From contig CAZGLR010000016.1 in NCBI GenBank assembly GCA_964526635.1, positions 1 to 39,385 on the forward strand: a DNA stretch of 39,385 bases. Direction: 5' to 3'. Below, piece after piece: positions 1 through 9,061 of the stretch (positions are counted from its first letter, which is position 1; every line of letters begins with the position of its first letter). This DNA is from CAZGLR01 sp964526635 (GTDB taxonomy: Bacteria > Zixibacteria > MSB-5A5 > GN15 > JAAZOE01). The translations under genes and the position numbers were made by a program. The notes beneath the pieces are model-generated. The model saw nothing but the letters and a program-made list of their open reading frames with translations. It had not been told where the DNA came from and made no database searches.

Positions 1-1420
1 ACGTGTCTGGTCCGAGCGACTGGCCGGCCAGATTTTCCCCAAGTGAACCCTGTGCGGAGGGATCGAGGAATCCGGAGGCGAAGACGACAGCGGCACCGCC
101 GGCGAGACCGGAGAGATTGGCTTCGAAGCTGGCCACGATGGTTTCGTTCACTCCGGCGGGGGTAACATCAAGGATGTAATCAGCAGGCGGCAGCGGGAGA
201 TAGCCGGTGAAGTCGCCATAGCGTGCACCCGGTACAATCACACCGACATCGCGGGCGACGACATCCACGCTCGGGGCATCAGTGGCGCCGTGGAGTACGG
301 CGACATCAACGTCAAAGGGCGTCATCGCTTCGGTTTGGGCCATGTCGCGGGTGAAGAGAGTGAAGGCAATGCTGCGGCCATCGGGATTGGGAGCGAAGTC
401 TGATCCGAGGACGCCATTGGCGACGACGACGTAGTTTTCGTCGGCATTGAGATTCACGGTAAAGGTCGCGAGAGCTTCGGAAGCGTCATTGCTGTTGGGA
501 CCGGCGACACCCACGACCAGATCGACACCGGCGGGGACTTCGACGAATGGCGTTGCGGTGCGGAACTCGAAGTCATCAAGGAAGAGATCGTCGCCGACAT
601 ACACGTCAACGAATTTGGCGGCCGGGTCGGCGGCATTGTGGATGATCTGAAGACTGGCCATGGGCAATTCTGTACCGAGCGGAATAACGTCGCCATTGGC
701 CCGGGCGGCAAACAATCCGAATGATGCGCCCTGTTTGTTGGCGGAGTTTAAAAAGCCGGAGGCAAAGACGACCAGGGCTTCACCACGGAACGCCGTCAGA
801 TCGACCGGATAAGTGGCCAGTACATTATCGGTGCCGGCCGGCAGTATGTCGATGTCAATATGCTGTGGCAGGAACAGGTTGTATCGCGAAAACTGGCTGT
901 ACATTAAGCCCTCGACCAGCGTTCGCTGAATAATCGTCTTTGTCTTGACATCGATGGCCGGGGCATCGGTGACACCGTGGTAGATAAGCACATCAGTCAG
1001 CCAGGGAAAGATTGCTTTCTGGCGGGCATTCCCTTTGGCATAGATATCGAAGGCAATTGATTTGCCATCGGGATTGGGATCGAAGCTGTCGGGTGCCAAT
1101 ACCCCGGTGGCGATGGCTATATAGGATTTCCCGGCGGCCAGGGTAAAGGGAAATGAGGCCAGGGCATCATCAACCGAGCTGCTGCTGCCCGGCGCAACGC
1201 TGATGACCAGTTCAACGCCGGCCGGCAATTCCAGAAAGCCGGTGGCTGAGCGGAAGGCGAAGTCATCGAGAGCGAGATCATCGCCAACATAAATATCGAC
1301 TGTTTCAGCGGCCGGATCAGCGGCATTGTGAATTACCTGCAGATACGCTGAGTTGGCCATAATGAGACCGGTGGAGAGTATCATGAACAGGGCGAAAAAA
1401 GCGCTACGAAAGATATTCAT
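1..1420 (-). CDS. Secreted DUF4397 tandem-repeat protein (3' end cut by window edge)
   Basis: The reading frame starts at an ATG at 1420 and stays open to the window edge, giving about 473 codons without a stop, so the C-terminus is missing. An AGGAGG ribosome-binding site lies at 1425-1430. Residues 1-23 form a signal peptide (hydrophobic FFALFMILSTGLIM). The mature part contains two copies of a unit of about 230 residues. Each copy opens with LQVIHNAADPAA (27-38) or LQIIHNAADPAA (257-268), continues with VDxYVGDDL and an (L/V)ExPAGV(E/D)LV stretch, and later has (V/L)xHG(V/A)TDAP. These are hallmarks of DUF4397 (a beta-rich domain of unknown function found in exported bacterial proteins). 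A surface or extracellular role is inferred. A C-terminal secretion/sorting domain may lie beyond the edge, but this cannot be seen. The 263 bases between this gene and the next show no clear terminator or further gene. Confidence 0.85.
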   Translation of the reverse strand, partial: MNIFRSAFFALFMILSTGLIMANSAYLQVIHNAADPAAETVDIYVGDDLALDDFAFRSATGFLELPAGVELVISVAPGSSSSVDDALASFPFTLAAGKSYIAIATGVLAPDSFDPNPDGKSIAFDIYAKGNARQKAIFPWLTDVLIYHGVTDAPAIDVKTKTIIQRTLVEGLMYSQFSRYNLFLPQHIDIDILPAGTDNVLATYPVDLTAFRGEALVVFASGFLNSANKQGASFGLFAARANGDVIPLGTELPMASLQIIHNAADPAAKFVDVYVGDDLFLDDFEFRTATPFVEVPAGVDLVVGVAGPNSNDASEALATFTVNLNADENYVVVANGVLGSDFAPNPDGRSIAFTLFTRDMAQTEAMTPFDVDVAVLHGATDAPSVDVVARDVGVIVPGARYGDFTGYLPLPPADYILDVTPAGVNETIVASFEANLSGLAGGAAVVFASGFLDPSAQGSLGENLAGQSLGPDT

Positions 1421-1683
1421 TTGATCCTCCTGAAAGTGTCACAAATATTAGACATTGCAGTAAATAGTCTCATCTTCAGAAGGTGCGTACGGATTTTTCT
1501 TTGCGAGCAATCCTGGCCAGGGGCGCATGGCATTACGGGGCCACGCATTTTAACAATATGTCAAAAAGAGACTTACGCGCTACAATGCCTTATTGTTTTT
1601 GTCAGCAATTACCATGAACATCTATACTACGACGTATGGGGAGGGCATTGTTTGTAAAAATTTTGTCTAATTATTATTTTTTA

Positions 1684-2868
1684 TCATCGTTGCTTTTCGT
1701 ACTCGATCCAGAGCTGGCCATACTCCTCATTGTCCGGGTATTCCGTGTACGCCATTTTGATAAACTTGAGGGCGTCGGCGTAATTACCCCGGGCGGCGCA
1801 GATCTGGGCGGTGGTGGCGTAGACATCTCCGCCGAGGGGTCCGGTCGGGTTGTATTCGGTGGCTCGTCGGGCGTACATTTCGGCTTCGGCCAGGTTGATT
1901 TTTCGTTCCAGGCACCATTTGGCGAAACTGAAAAAGCGATCGCCATGGTCTTGCCAGCCGTCAGGAAGGGCTTGTTTATAGACTTCGACCGCCCGGGTGG
2001 TATCGGCCTCGACATAAAGGATTTTATCAGCCCCGAAAGCCAGGTGATAAGATTTAATAGCCCGTGTTTGGCCGTTTGCAGTCAGCGCTATCCCGGCGTC
2101 CAGATACGGCGGCAGGACATCGGTTCGGTCCTTTTTTATTGCCAGTTTAACCAGGAGGCGGATCGCGTCGATTTTGTTCTTTTCTCGTAACTTGTTACTA
2201 ATCAGTATCGTATCAAGCGAGACCAGGGCGTCGGATATCGGTTTCAGATCATTCCAGACAGCATTGACAATCTCTTTATATATGAGATAATCGAAATCGC
2301 TTCGGCCGTCGGTGGCCTTTTCGGCCATTTGGTAGAAAAATATGGCGTCATCATAGTGGCGAATATCGCTGTAGTATTTGGCCAGAAACTGTGCGCCGGG
2401 AAGACTGGGGTTGGCCCGGCAGGCAGCGTCGCGTTCGGCGATAGTCTGCATATCCTGCATGCCGAATTCGAGAGCTTTGACAAATCGCTGCGGATCGGAA
2501 AAACCAGCCCAGCGGTAGATCGTTTCGGCGTCGGTATTGGCCAGGACAAAGACCGGGAAGACATTGGTGACGCCATAGGTTTCGCGCAGGTCTTTGCCTT
2601 CTCCCTCGTTGATATCGAGAATCATTGGGATAACTGATTCGAGGGCTTTTTTGACGGTTGTATCAGATTCGGCGGCCTCCTCAGCCATTGCGCAGTATTC
2701 GCAACCGCTGCGGCTAAAGACCAGCAGCAGTGGTTTCCCGGTGACCTTGGCCTGTTCTTTAGCCTCAGCGAGGGTTGCCGGCATTTCGATGGCGTGCAGA
2801 AAATCGCCCGAAATTAGTATTGCCAGTATGCTAACAATAAGCGGTAGTGTGATTTGTCGTATATTCAT
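1684..2868 (-). CDS. Exported thioredoxin-fold protein with TPR-like C-terminus
   Basis: This 394-residue protein has an N-terminal signal sequence (hydrophobic LPLIVSILAILI, probable cleavage after residue 26). A thioredoxin-like domain follows at about 30-135. It contains a CEYC redox pair at C56 and C59 after KPLLLVFSRSG, and a putative cis-proline loop in VFPVFV at P105. Residues 150-394 are helical with TPR-like repeats, for example (Y/D)ADALKFIKMAYTEYP near the C-terminus. The architecture resembles DUF255/thioredoxin_7-type periplasmic proteins that act in disulfide reduction or redox-linked folding; the exact partner cannot be inferred. The gene is monocistronic, diverges from the SPFH lipoprotein gene at 3077 and ends with TGA then TAA. 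Its candidate -10 box lies only 6 nt before the ATG (see promoter and finding). The family assignment is firm at the fold level only. Confidence 0.85.
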   Translation of the reverse strand: MNIRQITLPLIVSILAILISGDFLHAIEMPATLAEAKEQAKVTGKPLLLVFSRSGCEYCAMAEEAAESDTTVKKALESVIPMILDINEGEGKDLRETYGVTNVFPVFVLANTDAETIYRWAGFSDPQRFVKALEFGMQDMQTIAERDAACRANPSLPGAQFLAKYYSDIRHYDDAIFFYQMAEKATDGRSDFDYLIYKEIVNAVWNDLKPISDALVSLDTILISNKLREKNKIDAIRLLVKLAIKKDRTDVLPPYLDAGIALTANGQTRAIKSYHLAFGADKILYVEADTTRAVEVYKQALPDGWQDHGDRFFSFAKWCLERKINLAEAEMYARRATEYNPTGPLGGDVYATTAQICAARGNYADALKFIKMAYTEYPDNEEYGQLWIEYEKQR

Positions 2869-2874
2869 AGTTCC

Positions 2875-2903
2875 AGTATAGTCCTTTTTTCATCAATTGA
2901 CAA
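2875..2903 (-). promoter_or_regulatory. Candidate sigma-70-type promoter of the thioredoxin/TPR gene
   Basis: Read on the minus strand, TTGTCA (2898-2903) and TATACT (2875-2880) are separated by 17 bases, each matching five of six consensus positions. The -10 box ends 6 nt before the ATG at 2868, so transcription would start at or near the start codon. No well-placed Shine-Dalgarno sequence lies between them. Confidence 0.5.
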
Positions 2904-3076
2904 GAGGTCGAATAATATACTACGGTACGAATTTCTGCTTCTACCAGACATCTTCTTATACTGGCCGGGAGCGGGTAATAGTTCCGGTCCGGTTTTTGTT
3001 GAATACATACCGTGTATAAGACAATATGAAGTGGTGAATTGAAGAAACCAATCTTTATAAAACCGGAGGAGATAGT

Positions 3077-3892
3077 ATGTCAAAGTCATTGATGACCAAA
3101 CACGCCAAAGGAATGGTGTTGTTATTGCTCATCGTTTTGCTGGCCGGATGCGGGACTCAGATACCGTCCGGGCACCGTGGAGTGAAGTACAAGAAGTTCG
3201 GTGGTGGTACCGAAATGGGTAAAATCTATCAGGAGGGGTTCAACTGGCATTTCCCCTGGAACAGTATCTATGTCTACCAGACGCAGATGCAGGAACGGAA
3301 AGAAGCTATTCAAATTCTTTCGGCCGACGGCGCCACGATCGGTATGGAAATGTCGGTATGGTTCAAGCCGCTTGACAAGAGAATTGATTCTCTTCAAGTT
3401 TCGATCGGTCCCAATTATTTCAATGCCGTAATTGCGCCGGCGCTGCGTGGTGTTTCGCGTACGATTGTCGGTCAATACAAACCGGAAGAGATATATTCGA
3501 GTAAGCGTGAGGAGATTGCATCCGCGATTCTCGAACAGATGCGGGAACAGATGCACCCGAAGTTTATTCTGATCGAGAATATAATTGTGCGCGATGTCGT
3601 TTTGCCACCAAAAATCACCGAGGCGATCAACGCCAAGCTGGCCGCCGACCAGGAACAGCAGAAGATGGAATACACTCTGCTGAAGGAAAAACAGGAGGCC
3701 GAGCGAAAGCGTATTGAGGCCCAGGGTATCGCCGATTTCCAGAAGATCGTGTCGAGCGGTATTACCGAGACATTGCTGAAATGGAAAGGCATCGAGGCCA
3801 CCGAAAATCTGGCCAATTCGCCCAATTCCAAGGTGGTGATTATCGGAGCCGGCGAGAGTGGTCTCCCGATTATCCTCGGAAGCGACAGATAA
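3077..3892 (+). CDS. SPFH/Band 7 (prohibitin-like) lipoprotein
   Basis: This 271-residue protein has a strong ribosome-binding site (GGAGGAG, 3065-3071) before the ATG at 3077. The N-terminus is a lipoprotein signal: a run of Leu/Ile/Val followed by the lipobox LLAGC, with the lipidated Cys at residue 25. The SPFH domain covers about 27-200 and shows the usual opening (PSGHRGVKYKKFGG), an EGFNWHFPW segment and RDVVLPPKITEAINAKL. An Ala/Glu/Lys-rich coiled coil follows at 190-235, and the C-terminal tail SKVVIIGAGESGLPIILG is typical of prohibitin-type bacterial members. Such proteins oligomerise on membranes and scaffold or regulate membrane proteases and lipid domains. Here the anchor is a lipidated Cys rather than a transmembrane helix. 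The gene stands alone between a divergent and a convergent neighbour. Confidence 0.88.
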   Translation: MSKSLMTKHAKGMVLLLLIVLLAGCGTQIPSGHRGVKYKKFGGGTEMGKIYQEGFNWHFPWNSIYVYQTQMQERKEAIQILSADGATIGMEMSVWFKPLDKRIDSLQVSIGPNYFNAVIAPALRGVSRTIVGQYKPEEIYSSKREEIASAILEQMREQMHPKFILIENIIVRDVVLPPKITEAINAKLAADQEQQKMEYTLLKEKQEAERKRIEAQGIADFQKIVSSGITETLLKWKGIEATENLANSPNSKVVIIGAGESGLPIILGSDR

Positions 3893-3909
3893 GGTTTGGC
3901 ACAAAAAAT

Positions 3910-3932
3910 GGGGCGGTCTCCGGGACCGCCCC
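3910..3932. terminator. Bidirectional intrinsic terminator
   Basis: A perfect 9-bp stem, GGGGCGGTC (3910-3918) with GACCGCCCC (3924-3932), encloses a 5-nt loop. On the minus strand the hairpin is followed by a run of six T. On the plus strand the T run is weaker (GTTTG). It lies 17 bases after the SPFH stop and 30 bases after the TldE stop on the other strand, so it can serve both converging genes. Confidence 0.85.
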
Positions 3933-3962
3933 GTTTGATTCAAATGACAATTTCAGACGTGT

Positions 3963-5345
3963 TTATTTCCCGCCCAGTTTCACTGACCCGACTCGAAAGG
4001 TCGGTACTCCGATAAAGTTGCCGTGCACTTCCCAGGTCAGATCATCACCGACAGCATCAATACCCTTAAACAAATCGAAGATATTTCCAGAGACCGTTAT
4101 GTTGGATACCGGTACGGTTAGTTCGCCATGTTCGATCATAATCCCCTTGGATGGTATCGAAAAATGACCCGTGACCGGATCGACCGAGGCGTGGAGACCG
4201 CTAACCTCGGTGATGAAGATGCCGTGATCTACCCGTGCCATGATCTGATCACGGCTGAGTTGTCCCGGTTTCATATAGAAATTATTCGGGGCGATCATTG
4301 GACGGGTGCTGTATGATGCCCGCGAGGCGTTGCCGGTCGGGGTGGTCTTGCCACGATGGGCGGTGTAGCTGTCGTAGAGAAGATCTTTCAGGACACCGCC
4401 GGAGATTATCTCACGGGTCGTAGTGGGAACCCCCTCGGCATCGACGGCAGCCGAGGCCAGCCCACCCTTAAGCCGGCCATCGTCGATAATCGTCACCAGC
4501 TCCGACGCGACCGGTTCGTTGAGTTTCCCGGTAAACAACGATTTCTTCTTCTGCACCAGATCGGCCGAGACCATGGCGGCGATCAGTTCGAGAAAACTAT
4601 AGCCGGTTTCCGGTGGCAGCACCGCCGGAACTTCGCTGGTTTTGCCATCGGTGGCGCCCAGCATGCGGAGCGCGGCCCGAGCGGCCTTTTCGGCAGCCTT
4701 ACCTGGTGAAAAACGATGAAAATGAGTAGCGACATCGATACCATTACCGGTTTGCGCGGTCGATGGATCCGGGTGACCATCGGCTCCCTGTTCCATAGCG
4801 ACTGCCATCACAAAGCCGAAGACTTCTGACTGACGGGCTGTTCCGGACACACCCTTCGATGAAACAATGGCGTATTCATCGGCGGCATCGCCGTAAACCA
4901 GCCAGCCGATTTGAACAATTCTCGGATCGATCGCCCGGGTCTCTTGGTCGATAGCCAGAGCGGTTTCGATACGCTTTTCCATGGGCAAGTCGCGAAGGGA
5001 CAGGTCATATTGTTCGAGTGAGCGATCATCCATAGCGCCATCGACCGGTTCGGGGAAGATATTGTGTTCGTCGGCCGAATGATGCCGGGTATTGGTAATC
5101 AGGCGTTTTATGATATCTTCGCTGTCGGAAAGATCGATATTGTTGGATGAGGCGAATCCCATCCTGCCGTCGATCAACACCCGCAGGCCATAGCCCTTGC
5201 GGTCTTTGACCGTCACTTTTTCAGCAACACTGTTGGAGACGTCAATGTCTACCGAATGAGAATCGAGCACATAGGCTTCGGCTTCTTCGGCGCCGTGATG
5301 ACGGCATCTTTCAACAAGTTTTTCCGCGATTTGTATTTTATTCAT
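3963..5345 (-). CDS. pmbA: TldE/PmbA-type subunit of a TldD/TldE metalloprotease (pair 1)
   Basis: The product is 460 residues from the ATG at 5345; a GTG two codons upstream (5351) overlaps the ribosome-binding site GGGAG and is less likely. It shows the N-terminal modulator domain (GAEEAEAYV, KVTVKDRKGYGLRV, GFASSNN) and a C-terminal domain with VTIIDDGRLKGGLAS, GVPTTTREIISGGVL and ITVSGNIFDLFKGIDAVGDD. The zinc-binding HExxxH found in TldD is absent, as expected for the TldE/PmbA partner. TldD/TldE heterodimers degrade unfolded peptides and trim modified peptides such as microcin B17 precursors. The gene follows tldD with 9 bases between them and shares its transcript. It ends at the bidirectional terminator at 3910-3932. 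A second, unlinked tldD/tldE pair lies at 29596-32393. Confidence 0.93.
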   Translation of the reverse strand: MNKIQIAEKLVERCRHHGAEEAEAYVLDSHSVDIDVSNSVAEKVTVKDRKGYGLRVLIDGRMGFASSNNIDLSDSEDIIKRLITNTRHHSADEHNIFPEPVDGAMDDRSLEQYDLSLRDLPMEKRIETALAIDQETRAIDPRIVQIGWLVYGDAADEYAIVSSKGVSGTARQSEVFGFVMAVAMEQGADGHPDPSTAQTGNGIDVATHFHRFSPGKAAEKAARAALRMLGATDGKTSEVPAVLPPETGYSFLELIAAMVSADLVQKKKSLFTGKLNEPVASELVTIIDDGRLKGGLASAAVDAEGVPTTTREIISGGVLKDLLYDSYTAHRGKTTPTGNASRASYSTRPMIAPNNFYMKPGQLSRDQIMARVDHGIFITEVSGLHASVDPVTGHFSIPSKGIMIEHGELTVPVSNITVSGNIFDLFKGIDAVGDDLTWEVHGNFIGVPTFRVGSVKLGGK

Positions 5346-5354
5346 GTCCACTCC

Positions 5355-6752
5355 CTAAGCCGCCTCACCCGTGCCGCCGACTGTCAGCGATTTCACCCGG
5401 ACCGTTGGCATGCCCACGCCGACCGGCACCTGCTGACCCTTGCCGCAACGCCCGGGATTTTTTGTGACTTCCATATCGGAACCGACCATGTCGATATTCA
5501 TCAGGGTATCGATACCCCGCCCAATAATCGAGGCGCCCTTGACCGGATATGTGATGCGACCGTCTTCGATCATATAGCCGAGCTTGATGGATGTAATAAA
5601 TTCTCCCGTGATCGGGTTGACCTGGCCGCCACCGCCGGTATCGACGGCATACAGCCCGCGTTTGGTATCTTTGATGATCGCCTCGGGATCGCTTTCCCCG
5701 CCGAGTATATAGGTATTGCGCATGCGTGGAATCGGTGGATACTTGTAGGTTTCGCGTCGTGCTGATCCCGTTGGCTCGGTATCGAACTTCCGCGCAGTAA
5801 CCGAGGAATGCAAATAGCTGGTCAGGATACCGTCTTTGATCATCGTGGTCTTTTGCACCGGAGTGCCCTCGTCGTCATACTCAAATGACCCGGGATATCC
5901 CGGCAGGGTGCCGTCGTCAACGAGAGTTACGAGAGGAGACGCTACCTGCTTGCCCATCTTGCCGGCAAAAACCGAACCGCGTTCGACGATATCAGCTTCC
6001 ATACCATGGCCGCAGGATTCATGAAAAAGGATACCGTTATCGCCGGGCGCAAACACGACCGGCATTTCGCCTCGGGGGCAGTCTTTGGCTGCCAGTGATG
6101 CATTGGCGATATGAGCAGCCTTTTCGGCGATTTTTTCAGGAGTATATTGTCCGTCGAGTACTTCCAGTCCGCCGTAAAATGATCGTCCGAAATGGCTCGA
6201 TTCCCGTTCTCCGCCCTTCTCCACAACCAGAAAGACGATAAACTCGGTAAGTCCCAGGGTATGTTCGATTATGGAATCGGTGAGACTGCTGGCCAGGATA
6301 ATATGGCGCTTGCTGTCCCGATACCGCACAGTGGCCTGGGCGACATTTTCCATCGACCAGGCAGTCTCTTCGGCTCGTCGTACCAGGTTCACTTTTTTCT
6401 CGGTCGATGCCTGCTCCGGGGCGATGTCGAAGGGATTGGGCCAGGTTCGCTGTCGGGGAGTAAGCACAACCGCGGCGGCTCCCGAACCTGATCTCCCGGC
6501 GGCATCGCGTACTTGTGTAGCCAGTGCGATAATATCTTCCTCGCGATATGAGCCGGTGAACGCATAAAACGTCCGGCTGTCTTTGACGACCCGAATCCCG
6601 ACGCCATTTTCAGAAGAAAGATCGGTTTTGATCTGTTTGTCATCGGCGGCGACCGAGTTATACAGGGCGTCTTCGACAAAGACGTCGGCATAATCGGCCC
6701 CGTCGGCCAATGCTGTGTGGATTGCCTTGTTCAATATGGAATGATCAATCAC
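5355..6752 (-). CDS. tldD: TldD metalloprotease catalytic subunit (pair 1)
   Basis: This 465-residue protein starts at a GTG (6750-6752) with AAGGA eight bases upstream. The metal site HESCGH is at residues 244-249 (H244, E245, H249), followed by GMEADIVERGSVFAGK, and the family-typical GRCGKGQQVPVGVGMPTVRV is near the C-terminus. These are the signatures of the TldD zinc protease subunit, which works with TldE/PmbA in the cytoplasm. The N-terminal domain contains ENGVGIRVVKDSRTFYAF. It is probably cotranscribed with the upstream S46 peptidase (78 bases between them), although a 13-base dyad, CTGAAAGTTTCAG (6771-6783), in that gap could be an operator. Length is normal for the family. Confidence 0.95.
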   Translation of the reverse strand: MIDHSILNKAIHTALADGADYADVFVEDALYNSVAADDKQIKTDLSSENGVGIRVVKDSRTFYAFTGSYREEDIIALATQVRDAAGRSGSGAAAVVLTPRQRTWPNPFDIAPEQASTEKKVNLVRRAEETAWSMENVAQATVRYRDSKRHIILASSLTDSIIEHTLGLTEFIVFLVVEKGGERESSHFGRSFYGGLEVLDGQYTPEKIAEKAAHIANASLAAKDCPRGEMPVVFAPGDNGILFHESCGHGMEADIVERGSVFAGKMGKQVASPLVTLVDDGTLPGYPGSFEYDDEGTPVQKTTMIKDGILTSYLHSSVTARKFDTEPTGSARRETYKYPPIPRMRNTYILGGESDPEAIIKDTKRGLYAVDTGGGGQVNPITGEFITSIKLGYMIEDGRITYPVKGASIIGRGIDTLMNIDMVGSDMEVTKNPGRCGKGQQVPVGVGMPTVRVKSLTVGGTGEAA

Positions 6753-6830
6753 GCGGCCATCCTTATCCGGCTGAAAGTTTCAGTTGTTGTGAGTTAGTAC
6801 GATAACTTCGCCGTACCGGTTATACATTTT

Positions 6831-9008
6831 TCAAATTCCCGATCCGATAATCTCCATTTCGTCAAGAATCGCGCTGGCGTTATACACCTTGTCCAGAATG
6901 AACAGGATGTACCTCGCATCGGTAACGATGGCCCGTGCCGTTGGAGCATAATAGACCAGATCCTTGGCGACACCATCGAAATTGCTGTCGAAATCGATTC
7001 CGATAAACTCGCCGCGACCATTGACCACCGGGCTGCCGGAGTTGCCGTTGGTACCGTCATTGGTGGTCAGGAAATTTACCGGGACATCGTCGATATTGGC
7101 GTCGATGTATCCTGCGAAGTCGCGGTTGTGGTAAACCTGCTTGAGTTCATCGGGTACGATAAACGGATCGACGCCGGTGTGTTTGGCGATGACTCCGGAC
7201 AGGGAGGTGATGTACTCGTACCAGACGCCGTCTTCAGGTGAATATCCTTTTATTGTGCCGAAATTGAGTCGCATGGTGCTGTTGGCATCGGGGTGATATT
7301 GCTTATCCTGATAAGCCCGCATTGCCTGAATGAACGCCGGTTTAGCCTCCGCCAGGGCGCCGGCTATTTCTTCTTCGCGCTTCTGTAGCCTGTCAAGGTA
7401 TGGCCGCAGTGAAACCGCCAGTTGCACCATGGGATCGGCAAGAGCTTCGTACTCCTCAAGGGAAAGCTCATACCAGGCGGTAAACACGCCGGAATCGCCA
7501 ACCCGCGTCGAGGCATACAACTCATCGACAAAGCCGACTATCCGCGGGTCTTTTGTCTCGGCGCTGACCCCGGCAAACAGGACATGAACCGGTTCGATGC
7601 GCTGATCTTCAGGAAGCGTGATGGCCTTTTCAAGATGGTAGATCAGCATGGCCTTGTCGGCCGCTTCAATATAACTGCGCCGGCCAAGAAAGATATCGCG
7701 CAAAAAAGTCGCGCTGTCGCGGTCCTGATAGCCATATTCCCGTTCCAGGTCGGGTTTTTCACGCTCAATCAGCCATTTATGTAACCGTGTGGTATTGCTC
7801 AGCATCCGGGAACGGTAGGGGATGTATTTCAGCACAATATCCTGATCGTAGTATTTGTATTCTTCGGCAGTGAGACTGTCGATAACCGCCGTGGGATTAT
7901 CCGAATCGATGCCATCGATTGGATGCTCTTTCAGATACGCAATAAGCGAATCGATCTTTCGCTGCTGTAATTCCAGCAGATGGCCGCGCTCGAAATTGCG
8001 CAGAATACCTGTGTACTTCTTGCTGTAATTACTGAGGCCGGAATGGCTTGATCTCAATTTGATGGCCGCTTCCGGGTCAGAGGCCATGATGGCCTCGTAC
8101 ATTGCCATCTGTTCCGACATCCGCTCAATCGAATTGCGATATGCCGTTAACGTGTATTCCAGTTCGACCGGTGTTACGAAACGGTTGGTGGATCCCGGAA
8201 AGCCCAGCAGGATCGCAAGGTCACCCTCGACGACACCATTGGCAGAAATTTTCAAGTAATGATCTGGGTGGTAGGGAATATTGTCCTTGCTGTATTGGGC
8301 CGAGCCACCATCGGGAGCGACATAGGCGCGGAGGATAGTGAAGTCACACACATGGCGCGGCCACATCCAGTTGTCGATTTCATCGCCGTAATTGCCGATA
8401 CCCTCGGGCGGAGCGAAGACCAGACGGATATCTTTGATTTTGAAGTATGTATACAGCTCGTAACGATCACCTCGCCCGAATGTCCGTACTTCGCAGGCGA
8501 CATCGCGATCTTTTTCGGCCTCGGCGATCATCTCCTTTTTAAGGCGATCGATAATGTCATGGCGTTCCTGAGGATCATCGATGCCCTCGATAGCGTCGTT
8601 GATCACATCAGTGACCTCTCTGGTCTCCAGCAGCACGCGCGCGACCGATCCGAGCGCGGGGTATTCTTCCTCCTGTGTCCGGGCATGGAAGCCATCGCGG
8701 ATATAATTATTCTCAACGGTACTGGCCTGTCGAATAATGCCAAGGGCGACATGATGATTGGTCATGATAAGGCCGGTGGGTGAGACGAATGACGATGATG
8801 AACCATTGAGTTTTACAACCGCGCGGGCGATGCCGCCATCGTCAGAATAGATTTCATCGGCCGTAAGTTCGAGACCTCGCTCCCGAAGTGGTTCGAGATC
8901 GAGTTGATGAATATCCTGTACCGGCCACATGCCCTCGTCGGCGAGAATCATACCGGCCAGCAGAAATAGTATTGTCAGGGAGACAAACGGATATCTTGTG
9001 ATGCGCAT
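6831..9008 (-). CDS. Family S46 dipeptidyl peptidase (DPP7/DPP11-like), exported
   Basis: The product is 725 residues from the ATG at 9008, which has GGAGGA at good spacing; an ATG 33 bases upstream lacks this and would spoil the signal peptide. The signal peptide is about residues 1-23. The mature start EGMWPVQDIHQL is typical of S46. The catalytic His is in TNHHV (83-87), the Asp is in WPRHVCDF and the Ser is S657 in GNSGSP, so the chymotrypsin-fold triad is intact. Such enzymes remove dipeptides from the N-terminus of oligopeptides in the periplasm or at the surface of bacteria that live on protein. From memory of the Porphyromonas enzymes, the residue 18 after the catalytic Ser sets P1 preference (Arg in DPP11, Gly in DPP7). 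Here it is Ser675, so specificity is open. It lies between the nitrilase-like gene (53 bases upstream) and tldD. Confidence 0.95.
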   Translation of the reverse strand: MRITRYPFVSLTILFLLAGMILADEGMWPVQDIHQLDLEPLRERGLELTADEIYSDDGGIARAVVKLNGSSSSFVSPTGLIMTNHHVALGIIRQASTVENNYIRDGFHARTQEEEYPALGSVARVLLETREVTDVINDAIEGIDDPQERHDIIDRLKKEMIAEAEKDRDVACEVRTFGRGDRYELYTYFKIKDIRLVFAPPEGIGNYGDEIDNWMWPRHVCDFTILRAYVAPDGGSAQYSKDNIPYHPDHYLKISANGVVEGDLAILLGFPGSTNRFVTPVELEYTLTAYRNSIERMSEQMAMYEAIMASDPEAAIKLRSSHSGLSNYSKKYTGILRNFERGHLLELQQRKIDSLIAYLKEHPIDGIDSDNPTAVIDSLTAEEYKYYDQDIVLKYIPYRSRMLSNTTRLHKWLIEREKPDLEREYGYQDRDSATFLRDIFLGRRSYIEAADKAMLIYHLEKAITLPEDQRIEPVHVLFAGVSAETKDPRIVGFVDELYASTRVGDSGVFTAWYELSLEEYEALADPMVQLAVSLRPYLDRLQKREEEIAGALAEAKPAFIQAMRAYQDKQYHPDANSTMRLNFGTIKGYSPEDGVWYEYITSLSGVIAKHTGVDPFIVPDELKQVYHNRDFAGYIDANIDDVPVNFLTTNDGTNGNSGSPVVNGRGEFIGIDFDSNFDGVAKDLVYYAPTARAIVTDARYILFILDKVYNASAILDEMEIIGSGI

Positions 9009-9061
9009 AGTCCTATCCTCCGTTAAGAGTCCAAGATACACATCACGGAGAAGAAAAACAA

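Noticed and set aside
1421..1657. A 78-codon plus-strand open frame between the DUF4397 and thioredoxin genes
   Set aside because: It has no ribosome-binding site and no recognisable domain, and it begins inside the leader of the divergent DUF4397 gene. It is probably non-coding.
6771..6783. The palindrome CTGAAAGTTTCAG before tldD as a firm operator
   Set aside because: It is short, single and not tied to promoter boxes, so it is noted in the tldD entry only.
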